This document shows positions 44,868 to 56,771 of a DNA stretch of 64,000 bases, piece after piece. A program made the position numbers and the translations under genes. Positions within the stretch are counted from its first letter, which is position 1, and each line of letters opens with the position of its first letter. The stretch spans positions 43,072,657 through 43,136,656 of the forward strand of contig OY992539.1 of NCBI GenBank assembly GCA_963921195.1. The letters are read 5' to 3'. The notes under the pieces are model-generated. The model saw nothing but the letters and a program-made list of their open reading frames with translations, did no database searches and was not told where the DNA came from. Source of the DNA: Pegoplata infirma. Taxonomy: Eukaryota; Arthropoda; Insecta; Diptera; Anthomyiidae.

Positions 44868-45519
44868 CACTCAAAATAAATTCTCTGTCCAATCAGCAGA
44901 AAAATCTGCTGAAAATACACCCATTTTGAGCCATATGAGAAATCTGCTGATTTTAGCAGACACGGTTTGCTAAATATCTGTCATATGAGGTGAATAAATA
45001 TAACAAAAAAAAAAAAAAAACATACGCCGCCAGCCAGCATCGAACTCGCCACCTTCCGATTTGAAAGTACACTTCTTAAACACTACGCTACGGAAGCTTA
45101 TTCTTTTATCTGGCGTTTAAGCTATTAAACATGTGTGTTGTTCGACAGCAGAGAAATCTGATTTTAGCTGAAATATCTGCTGATTTTAGCAGAAAAATCT
45201 GCTGATTTTAGCAGAACAATCTGCTGATTTCAGCAGAACAATCTGCTGATTTCAGCAGAGCAATCTGCTGATTTCAGCAGAGCAATCTGCTGACAATCTG
45301 TTCTGCTTTTTTTTATATATAAAAAAATTTCTTAAAAAAATAATGAAATTCAGCAAACAAAATCAGTATAAACATAGTAAAATGTCTGTTATTTTCTTAA
45401 ACTGAATGACAGAGATTTTACTAAAAATATCCTTCTCAGCAGAACAATCTGCTAAAAGATTGCTAATTCAAATTGAAAGTCGTTTTACAGATTTTTTGAC
45501 AGAGTTTTTCTTTTGAGTG
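44868..45519. mobile_element. 652-bp TA-flanked MITE with tRNA-like module and 22-bp repeat
   Basis: Ends CACTCAAAATAAATTCTCTGTC and GACAGAG..TTTTGAGTG, with TA at 44866-44867 and 45520-45521. It contains a tandem repeat of the palindromic unit AATCTGCTGATTTCAGCAGA (45170-45300, about six copies) and a tRNA-like segment at 45027-45098. No ORF. Confidence 0.85.
45027..45098 (-). other. tRNA-like module inside a MITE
   Basis: On the minus strand: CTTCCGTAGCGTAGTGTTTA, then a possible anticodon arm ACTTTC..GAAGGT, then GGCGAGTTCGATGCTGGC. The TAGCGTAGTG and GTTCGATGC parts resemble A and B boxes. Nearly the same module is found at 62293-62366 in another MITE. Confidence 0.55.
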
Positions 45520-45985
45520 TATCTTTTTAAAATTTGTCATGTTTTGTCTTCACAAATCACCATTCTCAATTTTAGAGGAATCGGACCGGTTCTTCTTGTA
45601 GCCCCCATACAAACCACATTCCCAATTTTCACATTAATCTCTTAAATTTCATGAAAATTGAAAATATTTAATTAAAATTTTGTTTATGTATGTTAAACGC
45701 GGACTTTAATACCATTATCAAATCTGATTATCATCGGACCATTTATGGACTCAGGTCCCATGTGAAAATTTCGGCCGATATTCAGTTAAAGCGGTTTATT
45801 GTCAACAAATTGAAGCCTATTTCACTCAAATTTGATATGTGAGTGTTTTTTACACCTATTAAAGATTTGATAAAATATCTATCTAATCAGTCCATGTTTA
45901 AACTTGGGACCAATTTTCCGGGAAACTCTGGTGTAGGGTATTATTATATGGTCGGTCTTGACCTACTATAATTTTCTTACTTGTT

Positions 45986-46814
45986 TTTTTTTTTTTTAAT
46001 TTCTTGAATGTAGGAAAAACCTGCAAATTTCAAATAGCACTATCGCGAAAACCGTTCGACAGATTTAAAAGTCTTTTAATAAGTATTCGTGTTAAGAAAT
46101 AAATATGATATCTTGCAAGACATTTATATATTTTTTTAAAAATATCCGAAAATCCAATACTTTGATCGCCGGGTTTAAATTGGTACCATATAAGTTTTAG
46201 GTCAGGGAAATCTAAAATGTACCTGAACGCTCAAATTCGGAAGAAAATCTTATTTTATTTGCCATACAAAAAACTGCCGGCCTAATAAACACATGGTGAT
46301 TCAAAAATGGGTAGCAGTTTAAATTAAATACTTTTCTTCTACGGAAAAAGTACTTTGAGATTGCATAATAATCTTCTTTGACCATCCCTTTAAGCAACAT
46401 CTAATTTTTAAATATTCTTTTAAAATAAATTGTATTCTTTTAAATTATGTTTTATTTTGAGCCACCCTGTTGAAGCTCACATTTTGCCATTAGTAAATAC
46501 TTGCATATAGCCAGGCATACATAATAATACAACGTGATTATTTATTAATTTAGCAAATTATCTTTAGAAATGGCAAACTTTCAAATGTTAAAACTTTAGG
46601 GAAATATTAATACCGCTGTGATAAAGACATTCATAGATATAAGTACTCCTAGTAAAATTGTTTGTTTGAAATTGTTTAATGATTTTTGAAATATTACCTT
46701 AAGGAATAACTTTATAATAGTTGATAGACTTATTTAAATGTAGGAAGATGAATATTTAAACATTATTATATGAGATAATTTATAAAGAATTTAAGTTTAA
46801 ATTGAATAAAAAAA
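45986..46814. other. AT-rich DNA with repeat fragments
   Basis: 46010-46210 holds a diverged relative of the 38-kb inverted-repeat family (GCAAATTTCAAATAGC, CGCGAAAACCGTTCG, ACTTTGATCGCCGGG). The remainder is unassigned; no gene. Confidence 0.45.
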
Positions 46815-47720
46815 AGGAGAAAGTTAAATTTGACTTAGCCGAATTTATGATTAAAAATATTTTATTTTGTGTAAAAAAAAAACTTTTTTTTTAGTTAGGT
46901 TAGGTTGGATGGGCGTCCGCCAATTTGGCGAATTCACTCGGATTCGCCATATTGGCGGACGCCCATCCAACCTAACATAACCTAACCAAGTCGAATTAAA
47001 CTAAAATATTTCTAATCATAATTTCGGCCAAGTCGAATTAAACTTTCTCCTTTTTTTTCCTTTTTTTCAGTAATTTTTGAAATAAAAAAAAAAAAAAAAT
47101 GCTATTTTTTTTTTTGAGTGTAATTTTTTTTTTCGAGTGTATTTTTTATTTTTTTGTGTGTAAAAATATTTTTCAGTGACAAAAATACGTTGTAAAATAT
47201 TTTTGTGACTTACCAGATTTTTTAAAACGTGTTTAACGGGTTTTCAACAAGTGAATTTAATCTGAAATTCACGGTTTTGCTAATAACTTTTAAACTACTG
47301 GACCGATTTGGCTGAAATTCAATACGAACGACAAATATAAATGCCATGCGTCAGCATCCTCAGAATTGCCTTTCGAAAGTTAACGTGTTTTTTATCTGGT
47401 AAATTCACAAATAATCCTTGCCGAAATTCAGTCTTTTGCTCCTAACTTTTGAACCACTGGACCGATTTCGCTGGATTGCTATACCAATCTGAACAGGTAA
47501 ATGCCCAACATATATGGCAAACTTCAGGAGCCTCCGTAGAGTCTTTCAAAAGTTAACGTGTTTTCAACAGACAGACGGACGGACGGACATCGCTAGATCG
47601 TCTTAAAATCGATCGAGGATCATGAATATATATACTTTATGGGGTACTTGACCAATATTTCGAGGTGTTACAAACGGAATGACAAACTTATACCCTCTAT
47701 CACTAGGGTGAAGGGTATAA
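46815..47720. mobile_element. INE-like element with a palindromic insertion
   Basis: Starts near AAGGAGAAAGTTAAATTTG and ends CTAGGGTGAAGGGTATAAAAA. It shares the 'CTACTGGACCGATTTGGCTG', GGACGGACGGACATCGC and ATATATACTTTATGGGG sections with 6280-7357. The left quarter is rearranged into a palindrome (46815-47052). Confidence 0.6.
46893..46988. repeat. Hairpin of two inverted non-LTR 3' ends
   Basis: Left arm TTAGGTTAGGTTGGATGGGC on to CACTCGGA is the reverse of the 3' tip of the element at 1583-1634. The right arm repeats it forward from TTCGCCATATTGGCGGACGC to CCAACCTAACATAACCTAAC. Outer AT-rich flanks (46815-46870 and 47000-47052) are also inverted. Confidence 0.8.
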
Positions 47721-47832
47721 AAAAGAGAATGTTAAATTTGAATTGGCCGATGCCAAAAATGCCCTCTACTCAGCGTGGATCCAGCATTGGATTTCTGAAA
47801 AACTATTTTACTCAAATTTACTTAACAAATAA

Positions 47833-47957
47833 GGGCGGATTATTCAATGAAAAGTTAGGCTAACTGTCGATTTAACGGAGCCTTATGCCAAAATTTGTAT
47901 GAAAAAGTTAAATTTAACGGAGAGTTATTTTATAACGGAGCGTTGAGTAATCCAGCC
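47833..47957. mobile_element. 125-bp Harbinger-like MITE with TAA target duplication
   Basis: Ends GGGCGGATTATTCAATG and GAGTAATCCAGCC, with TAA at 47830-47832 and 47958-47960. GGG-type ends and a TAA duplication fit PIF/Harbinger. A second copy begins at 60187. Confidence 0.7.
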
Positions 47958-48164
47958 TAAGACTTTTTAATAAATTTATTTTTTTTTATCAAATTAACGG
48001 GCCTATGACTGACGGTGACTGTCATAAGCCAATTTTTATGATTGAACTACTAATGTCAATATTTTTCTATACAAATCAACAAAAAGTTCAAAACTTTTAA
48101 ATTTTATTTGAACATTTGTTAAACAAAAACACAAAAAAATCATGAAAAAATATGATATTTTCAG

Positions 48165-48390
48165 AGGTTGGTTTAGTTCTTCAAGGGGGAACTTTTTCCC
48201 CCGATTTTACTTATTTACGAACTTAACCTGCCTAGGAACATAAGATATATTCGTGCCAAAGGTCGGGAGTCTAGCTCTTTTATTTTGGACTGTATCGTGT
48301 TAACTACAGACGGACAGACTGACGGACGGACGGACGGACGGACATCGCTAGAATGTCTTAGAATCGATCACTGATCAAAAATATATATGG
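48165..48390. mobile_element. INE-like fragment
   Basis: Shares with 61.85-62.05 kb the sections CAGAGGTTGGTTTAGTTC, CTTAACCTGCC and GGACGGACGGACGGACATC. Neither end is complete. Confidence 0.55.
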
Positions 48391-49185
48391 GACATTCCGT
48401 GTCAAATCGGACACTTTGAAATTTTTTTTTTTTTTTAGATTTTCCCAATTTGCTTACAGTTTTAGTACACTTCGAAATCTCCTTCGTGGTAAATTTTCAG
48501 ATTTTTTTGATGACCCGCTCAAAAGATATCGAATTTTTAAAAATTGGCAGTTTGTTCTTTTACTCAAACTTCTTTTACTCATAACTTCTTCAATAATGGT
48601 CAAAATTTCAATTTTTTTTCAACATTTTTGTTTCTTTACGTACTTTTAAAAAAAAAATCCCAAAAAATTCTTAAAAGCGCTCTAGTATGCGATTTTTAAG
48701 TTTTAAAATTTTAATCTCATTTTTGAAAATATTTGAAATTTTTTTGTGTAAAACTTCTATCGATTCTACAAATTTTTTGCCCAGGAGGATCATGGGATAA
48801 CGATTATTACTATTTTTTAAAATTTTTTGAATAATTTTTATTGTAATTTTCCAATCTTAACATCATTTTTACTGCTCCAATGGTTCGTCATAGAGGGGTC
48901 ATTTATAAGACAGACCCCCATTAATTTTTACGTCTTAACATTTCTTTGAAACAAACTAATACCCTATCTCCAATTTCTAAGGGGGCTTCCACACAAAACG
49001 ACATTTTTTAAAATTTGCTCCAACCGCTCTAACTGCCCTAATAGTGCCCTTAGAGCAACAAAATGTATGACCGACCCACAATATTTTTTTAGTCCAAACA
49101 TTTTCTCTGAACACACCTACCCTCTATCTCTAATTGTTAAGGCGGTGTTCATACATTTTTTTTTATTTTTTGTAAATATTATTTA
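48391..49185. other. Repeat-derived DNA, unassigned
   Basis: Begins GGGACATTCCGTGTC, and holds blocks like CCAATGGTTCGTCATAGAGGGGTCATT and CCCTATCTCC..TAAGGGGGCTTCC that recur at 50045-50155 and, loosely, inside the hAT element at 20.6-21.2 kb and at 37.45-37.6 kb. The ORF at 48416-48649 is AT-driven. No gene. Confidence 0.45.
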
Positions 49186-50030
49186 CACTCAAAAAAATAC
49201 GTTAGTAGATTTACTATTTTTTTTTTTTTTCTAATGCTAGTTAGCTAACTTTTAGCAAATTTTTAGTTGAGATTAGCATGTTAGCAAAAAAATTCTTGTA
49301 AACTTCATTTAGCATATTAGCAATTTTAAACAAACTTTGAACTAATTTCTTTTGCTAAATTTGAAATTGAGTTGACAACATTTTTTCAAGATTTTTTGCT
49401 AACATTAGCAAAAATAAATGGCAATTTTTTTTTTATTTTCAGAAAACTTAAAATGGCGCTATCTCGGAAACTAAGCCAGATAGAGCAAAATGGAGGGCAT
49501 TTTTGGTTCTTAGAATCACCATACTTTCGCGGGTCCTCTTCACATGTGTGGACCCTAATGGGACCTAACTTTGGATCTAAAAAAGTTAGCATTCCCGAAA
49601 ATTTTAAAATTTTTGTAGCTCTCAACACGTAGAACAAGACCGCAAAATAACCAAAAGCTCTCCGAGTAATATTTTTGAAGTTATCGAGTTTTTTAATTCT
49701 CAAGACCCCAGTGGTCCCCTAAAATCACGTATCTCAAAAACTAAGCAAGGTAGAGCGAAACGGACACAAATTTTGGATCAAAAACTATGACGATTTTTAA
49801 GGAACCCAACTAGGTCTAGGCCCATCGGGGTCTGGACTTATTGGGTCCGAACCCAATGGGGTCCTCAAATGTGTATGAACTAAGTTCAAAAAAAAAAAAA
49901 ATCAGTTAACTAATTATTGGCAAAACATTTTTGCTAACTTTAGCAAAAAAATTGTGGGTTCAAAATCAGCAAATTTTCTTGTAGGTTTACAAGCTTTTTT
50001 TGCTAACATTACAGTTTTTTTTTTTTAGTG
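49186..50030. mobile_element. 845-bp TA-flanked MITE
   Basis: Ends CACTCAAAAAAATAC and TTTTTTTTTTTTAGTG, with TA on both sides (49184-49185, 50031-50032). Subterminal words TTAGCTAACTTTTAGCAAA and GCTAACTTTAGCAAAAAAA are inverted relative to each other. The middle (49440-49880) is higher in GC and looks like captured foreign repeat sequence; ORFs there on both strands have no recognised family. Confidence 0.75.
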
Positions 50031-50319
50031 TATTTAATCAGCTTCTACCGGTCCAATGGTGCGTCCGAGAGGGGTCATTAGTGAGACCGAACCCCATTTA
50101 TTTTTACCCTCCAACATTTTTTTAAAACATACCTACGCCCTAAGTCCACTCCCTAAGTAATATATGCTATTAATCACCTACAATTTGAAGATTGGTATAA
50201 CAATTTTGTTGATTAAAGGAATCCAAAAATTTATTGACTCCGCGTTTTTGTTGATTGAAATTTGTTTTAAGTACTTTCTGTGCAGTATCTGTCCTGCATC
50301 TTCTGAAATCAACGATATA

Positions 50320-50853
50320 TAAATAAAAAAAAACTTTGTAAAATGACAAGAAAAATTTGTTATTTATATATTTTTCTAGCCCCTAGTTGACAAGAATTCC
50401 TTGTAATGTTACAAGCTTTTTACCAATTTTTTTTAATTTTACAAGCTTTTTACCAATAAAACTGAAAATTTACAAATTTTTTGGCGCGATAAAACTTACA
50501 AGGAGGTTTCGTTTTGATTTTTTGCTACCTCCTATTTAACAGGAATGCCTAGTAAATATTACGAGCTTTTTCGTAGATTTACAATATTTTTACCAATAAA
50601 ATTGTAAATTTAAAAATTTTTTGGCGCAATAAAACTTACAAGGAATTCTCATGATTTTACTAGATTTTTTTTTTGTAAAAAAAACATGGAAATTTGTAAA
50701 ATTACAAAAAAAAAATTGTAAAATTACAACAAAAAATTTAAATTTTAATCGAAATTTGTTTGTTAAAAAACAAGGAAAACTGTCAAATATTGGTAAAATG
50801 GGATTACGAAACTTTTTCTAGTAATTTGACAAAGTTTTTTTTTTTTGTGTATG
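50320..50853. mobile_element. Palindromic MITE, reverse relative of 36.2 and 42.4 kb
   Basis: The right end ATTTGACAAAGTTTTTTTTTTTTGTG plus TA mirrors the left ends at 36234 and 42408. Interior words TACAAGCTTTTTACCAAT occur three times. The left end is degraded. Confidence 0.65.
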
Positions 50854-51984
50854 CATATAAATATATGTAAGAATATGTATAAATATGTATATAAACTAAA
50901 TATATATAACACACGAGGACATCTCAAAGGTATATATTAATCTTATAAATTGTGATAAATCATTGTTTTGTGATTATCATAAATCATTATATGCTCACAT
51001 TTTATAAATAGTATTTGGCTTATTGTTGGTATTTATGTCAGCACCAGATAATTTATAACACAACATAATTGTAATAGCAGCATTACAATTCGAACGGAAT
51101 TCTGTTTATGAAGCATAATTAAGCAGATTAAAGTTAAAATATATATATATGTATAATTGCATACCAACATACATACATATAAATGAAATAACTTGTTGTA
51201 ATTTAAGTTTTCAATATGTATTACAACCTATAGTATGATATAGCATACAATTAAGCATATTTATTTGTAAAAAAATGCTGCATACTTTAAGGAGTTTTAT
51301 TTATTGTTTTCTTAAAACATGATGATTAAAGATAACAGCAGGAAAAGGGGTTAGTAAAATATTGTTAAGTGTTAACAGAAAAAATGCAAACATAAAAATA
51401 AAACTCTGAAGACTTTTTTGTATAAAAACTTTTTACGAATTTTGTCTCAGATTTAAATTATTTTTTTTCCTAAGGTGAAATCTCGTTCATTCGAAATTTC
51501 GATTATATGATACAAAATCATATGATCGAAAACTAATTCGTAGAAGATTTCACCTTAGGTGTCTTTATGCCATTTTAGTTTGCAAACCTTAGAATCTATT
51601 AAATATTCCTTAGAAAAAGTATTTTGTGCCTAAGTTCCAATATGCCCCCTTCTGCCCTATACAGACAATGCATTACAAACTTTATTTATTTGTAGCATCT
51701 TTTTAAGGAAAACACCTTTTCCACAAATATTTATAAATGTTGTGGTTATATGAAATTATGGTTTGAGGAATTTTTTTTATTAAATATTTTTAAAATTTAT
51801 ATTTCTTTTTGAACTAAGGAACAGATGTTGCAAGTAGATGATGAAAATTTTATAACAAGAAAATTGGAAAATTTATTACACAAAATGTTAAAAAAACTCT
51901 TAATATGTGTGCCAAATATAAAGGCTGGCCTGACTTAAATACAATTTAAAGAAAAATATTTTTAAATAATATTTATAATTATCT
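50854..51984. other. AT-rich unassigned DNA
   Basis: Starts with ATATATGTA-type simple sequence. Around 51470-51560 a short hairpin is formed by TAAGGTGAAATCTCGTTC-like arms (CCTAAGGTGAAATC and GATTTCACCTTAGG). No gene recognised. Confidence 0.4.
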
Positions 51985-51989
51985 TTTTT

Positions 51990-53560
51990 CTCTAGAAAAA
52001 GTCTCAGATTCTGAGACATTTTTCCTTATAAAAAAAAGTCTCAGATTCTGAGACATTTTTCCTTATAAAAAAAAGTCTCAGATTCTGAGACATTTTTCCT
52101 TATAAAAAAAAGTCTCAGATTCTGAGACATTTTTCCTTATAAAAAAAAGTCTCAGATTCTGAGACATTTTTCCTTATAAAAAAAAGTCTCAGATTCTGAG
52201 ACATTTTTCCTTATAAAAAAAAGTCTCAGATTCTGAGACATTTTTCCTTATAAAAAAAAGTCTCAGATTCTGAGACATTTTTCCTTATAAAAAAAAGTCT
52301 CAGATTCTGAGACATTTTTCATTATAAAAAAAAGTCTCAGATTCTGAGACATTTTTCCTTATAAAAAAAAGTCTCAGATTCTGAGACATTTTTCCTTATA
52401 AAAAAAAGTCTCAGATTCTGAGACATTTTTCCTTATAAAAAAAAGTCTCAGATTCTGAGACATTTTTCCTTATAAAAAAAAGTCTCAGATTCTGAGACAT
52501 TTTTCCTTATAAAAAAAAGTCTCAGATTCTGAGACATTTTTCCTTATAAAAAAAAGTCTCAGATTCTGAGACATTTTTCCTTATAAAAAAAAGTCTCAGA
52601 TTCTGAGACATTTTTCCTTATAAAAAAAAGTCTCAGATTCTGAGACATTTTTCCTTATAAAAAAAAGTCTCAGATTCTGAGACATTTTTCCTTATAAAAA
52701 AAAGTCTCAGATTCTGAGACATTTTTCCTTATAAAAAAAAGTCTCAGATTCTGAGACATTTTTCCTTATAAAAAAAAGTCTCAGATTCTGAGACATTTTT
52801 CCTTATAAAAAAAAGTCTCAGATTCTGAGACATTTTTCCTTATAAAAAAAAGTCTCAGATTCTGAGACATTTTTCCTTATAAAAAAAAGTCTCAGATTCT
52901 GAGACATTTTTCCTTATAAAAAAAAGTCTCAGATTCTGAGACATTTTTCCTTATAAAAAAAAGTCTCAGATTCTGAGACATTTTTCCTTATAAAAAAAAG
53001 TCTCAGATTCTGAGACATTTTTCCTTATAAAAAAAAGTCTCAGATTCTGAGACATTTTTCCTTATAAAAAAAAGTCTCAGATTCTGAGACATTTTTCCTT
53101 ATAAAAAAAAGTCTCAGATTCTGAGACATTTTTCCTTATAAAAAAAAGTCTCAGATTCTGAGACATTTTTCCTTATAAAAAAAAGTCTCAGATTCTGAGA
53201 CATTTTTCCTTATAAAAAAAAGTCTCAGATTCTGAGACATTTTTCCTTATAAAAAAAAGTCTCAGATTCTGAGACATTTTTCCTTATAAAAAAAAGTCTC
53301 AGATTCTGAGACATTTTTCCTTATAAAAAAAAGTCTCAGATTCTGAGACATTTTTCCTTATAAAAAAAAGTCTCAGATTCTGAGACATTTTTCCTTATAA
53401 AAAAAAGTCTCAGATTCTGAGACATTTTTCCTTATAAAAAAAAGTCTCAGATTCTGAGACATTTTTCCTTATAAAAAAAAGTCTCAGATTCTGAGACATT
53501 TTTCCTTATAAAAAAAATCACAGTTTCTTAGACATTTTTCCTTATAGAAAAGTCTCAGAA
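51990..53560 (-). repeat. 37-bp minisatellite, reverse array
   Basis: About 41 units of GTCTCAGATTCTGAGAC, ATTTTTCCTTATA and an A-run: the reverse complement of the 32.8-35.8 kb unit. Units are even more uniform than in the forward array (A-run almost always of one length), with only the right edge degenerate. Confidence 0.95.
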
Positions 53561-53736
53561 TTTGGAAATTAATTTGTATTGAAAATGCAATTATTTTTCA
53601 TTACCCTTAAATACCCATAGAAATTTTAATTTTTTAAAACTCCTAAAAGTAGGCAATACAATTTTCATTGTTTTTATTTATTACTTAATTTTTTCATTCT
53701 TTCTGTTTATTCAGTTTTTTATTTTTTATTTTACAG

Positions 53737-53840
53737 TTAAAACAGAATTAAGCCATAGTAGTTCTCTGTTTATATACAAGAAAACAAAAGTGATGAAAAC
53801 AGCAAAACAACACCACGGCATAATGAAACACGTAGTAAAG
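53737..53840 (+). other. Candidate internal exon of an unknown host gene
   Basis: A strong acceptor (TTTTTTATTTTTTATTTTACAG) ends at 53736 and a donor AAAG/GTATAG follows 53840. The 104-bp interval is open in one frame only (34 codons after two bases; the other two frames stop at once). The peptide is Lys/His/Ser-rich. GC content is clearly higher than in the flanks. No homology recognised; could be chance or a 5' UTR exon. Confidence 0.3.
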
Positions 53841-56258
53841 GTATAGTCAATCATAGCCGACAACTGAGTGCCCTACAACGATTTAAGCACTTTGTATAAA
53901 AATATTTAAATTTTATGAATTGTTAAATTTTATGGAGTATAATATTCTCATTGACATATACTAACAAATTGCTTTTAGCGCTCTAAATCAAAATAAATTC
54001 TAAAAACGGAACTTCAGCAAAGAAAAATTATTCCTGATGTATCCCCGGCAGTGATGGATTCCTTTTGTGAAAATTCTCCAAAATAATGTTATGACGTTTT
54101 TGTTATTGATCTTTATAAATCATTCTTGATTAAACGTATTCAAAACTCAGTAAAGTTCGTTTATTTCGAAACAGTTTCTACATGATGACAAAATTTGTAT
54201 ATCAAAATCTGTTATAGGGTATTTAAAACAAACTGCAGAAAAAAGGGAATAAAAACAAAATTAATGAAAGCGGTGTATGAATACAAATTACAAATAATTA
54301 ATCTACATAAAGAGAAGGACTTAAACCAAAAGGAAACAAAGTTGTAGAAGACCCCAAAAAAATGAAAAAAAAAGAAAATTGTACTCTGTAAAGATGTTGT
54401 GGTAATTTGTACCGTAAATAATAAACGACTTGTTTTTTTTTTTCAATTTAAGCAAATGAAAGTGAAATGTTTTTTTGAGGGGTTCTTAAATAAAAAAATA
54501 CAAATGCAACTCAGATGTTATTAAATAATAAGAAATAATCATTAAAGACTTTAAAACATTTATAACAAAATTTTTTGTAGCAGATTTTGTAACAAAAAAG
54601 CATCTGAGAATTTCCACTACAAAACCAGCAAATTCTCAAAGTTTAAAATATTTATTATTAATTTAACAAAAATTAAGTAAATTTGAATTTATTTTGAGCC
54701 TTTAAAATATGCTACAAAAAAAATGTAGTACAAATATTAAAAAAAAAAATATGGTTTTATGTTGAAGTAACACAAACTAAAACCTTCAAGGCGAAGCAAC
54801 TAAGATAATCACTTAGAATTATTCCTCGTTTTTATACAAATTTCAATAAAAAATTATTTTTTTCTGAATTACTTATATTTCGAATTGTTGCATACTTATA
54901 GGGCTAAAATTCAACAAATAATTGCCTTCTTTATTACAAATGGAATAACTTTCTTACGTAAGTTTTCCCAAGTTAACTCCCTGATGTATGCAATAATTTT
55001 TTATTAAATATTTTCACCTTTAAGTATGCAAAGTTTTTAAAGTTTTTTTATTCTTAAAAAAAAAATATGTATAACTTTTGAAGTTATTAAAATTATGCTA
55101 ATATTCTAACAATATTTAAACTTTGTGTTATTATTTTTTAAACGAGAAAAAACATATTTTTATTAACCCAACACTGGTGAGATTGACCAAAAATGTACCA
55201 GCATCAGTAAGTTTTCTTTTTTAAAAATTAAGGGACTATTGGAAAATATTACAGATTCTGAGACTAAATAAAAAAATGTCTTTCAGTCGGTGACTTTTTC
55301 TTTAGGAAATATTTTTCAGAGTTTGGGAAAAATATTGATAGAAAAAATATCTTGGAATCTGAGAATTTTTCTTAAACAAAAATATGTCAGAACCTAAGAA
55401 CCTAACCCACCAAAAATGTCTTAGAATCTTGGACTTGTTTTTAAGGAATCTTAGAATTTTTCTATAGACTTAATGTCTTAGAATCTGACAGTATTTCTAT
55501 AAGAATAATTATTCAGAATCTGACAGTTTTTTTATAGGAAAAATAAGTCAAAATATAGGAAAAAAATCCCTGAATTTGGAACTTTTTCTTTAGGAAAAAT
55601 GTCTAAGAAACTCAATTTTTTTCTTTAGGAAAAATTTTTCAGAATCGGAGACTTTTTTATTGTAAAAATGTATTAAATGGAACTTTTTTAGTACAGAAAA
55701 AATTAGCTGTATTCATAATACAGCAAGATTTAAAATTTAGTAAAAGTGTTGGTAGTGTTAAAATAAAATAATGTTTGAAAACTTAAGCTGTTTATCGTCA
55801 TTGGGAAAACATTTTTATTTTATTTATATTATGGCGTTTTCTTCTCTGGAACATAATATTGCACTTTTTGCACTTTTTGTAGGTAAAAACAAAAGAAAAA
55901 ACACTTTTTAAACAAGAAATTAAACAGTTGAAGACCATCCCAGTAAATAAAATAACAAATAAATAATATTTTTATAGATATCTGTCGATATCTATAAAAA
56001 TAACGTTATTTTAATTTTTTACAAACAAATTCGAAAAGATAACCTACACAGAAAAAATTTTAAACGAATTTCAATCAACAAAAACGCGGATTCAATCAAT
56101 TTTTTTATTGTAATTCCTCAAATTAAAAAAATCGTTATATCAATCATCATAAAATGTAGGTGATTGATTGAAAACTTTTTCAATCAAACATTTTTTCGAT
56201 TTTGATCAAAAGATTGATCAATTTTTTATTTATAGTCAAGCAAAATAATGATTGATTT
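53841..56258. other. AT-rich unassigned DNA
   Basis: No gene recognised. At 55250-55680 there are diverged 37-bp-repeat words (AAAATGTCTTAGAATCTTGG, TTTATAGGAAAAAT), orientation as in the forward array. At 55960-56010 TATAGATATC..GATATCTATA forms a small hairpin. Confidence 0.45.
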
Positions 56259-56545
56259 AACAAATGAATTGTAAGCTTATGAAAAAATTATCAAAAAATG
56301 CATATTTTTTGCTTTGCAATATATTGCCAACAATAAAAAAAAGTAAAACCTGATTATTTTGTATATTTTTGACTTAATCTATTCAAATAAATTAAAGCGA
56401 AAAAAAATCTGGAATGTTGAAAATTTGTAATTCGACAGTTCAAGAAAATAACAAAAATTTTAATCAAAACAATGATTGATTCATTTGAATTTTGTTGATC
56501 AATAGATTTAATTGAAAATTGTAAGCCAATAATTTTTTGTGTGTA
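56259..56545 (+). repeat. Dispersed 280-bp repeat, second copy
   Basis: Matches 4911-5182 closely from AACAAATGAATTGTAAGCTT to GTAAGCCAATAATTTTTTGTG. The 56354-56554 minus ORF is repeat sequence. Confidence 0.7.
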
Positions 56546-56689
56546 CGAAAACATTAAAAATTAAGGTTTGTTCTATTATTTTTACCAACAAATTAAAAAA
56601 AAAACTACGAAATCATTAATTTTTAATGTTCTTTTATGAACAATTTTTCTATTGAATTATTTTTAAAAAAATTTTAATAAAATTTTTTG

Positions 56690-56750
56690 GGACTCGATCC
56701 CGCAATCAACTACATTTTGGCCAGACACTCTACCCATCGTGCCAAAGTCA
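56690..56750 (-). other. tRNA-like module
   Basis: On the minus strand: GACTTTGGCACGATGGGTAG (A-box region), CTGGCCAAAATGTAG (anticodon-arm position), GCGGGATCGAGTCCC (T-arm; GGATCGAGTCC is close to the B box). Same module as 8751-8812 and with the same neighbours (TACAAACATGTTTTT; CTACGAAATCATTAATTTTTAA). Confidence 0.6.
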
Positions 56751-56771
56751 CTTAATACAAACATGTTTTTA

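Larger units (their letters stand above)
44327..45985 (-). mobile_element. INE-like element, reverse copy, carrying two TA MITEs
   Basis: Reverse complement of the element at 14251-16290: starts TTTTTATACCCTACACCACA and ends ATTTTCTTACTTGTTTTT. Includes the GTCCGTCCGTCTATCTGTCC core. MITEs at 44363-44542 and 44868-45519 are inserted in it; removing each restores the sequence seen in the other copy with a single TA. Confidence 0.72.

Noticed and set aside
49372..49703. Overlapping 86-aa and 105-aa ORFs on opposite strands
   Set aside because: Within a TA-flanked MITE; no recognisable domain and no codon signal preferring either strand.
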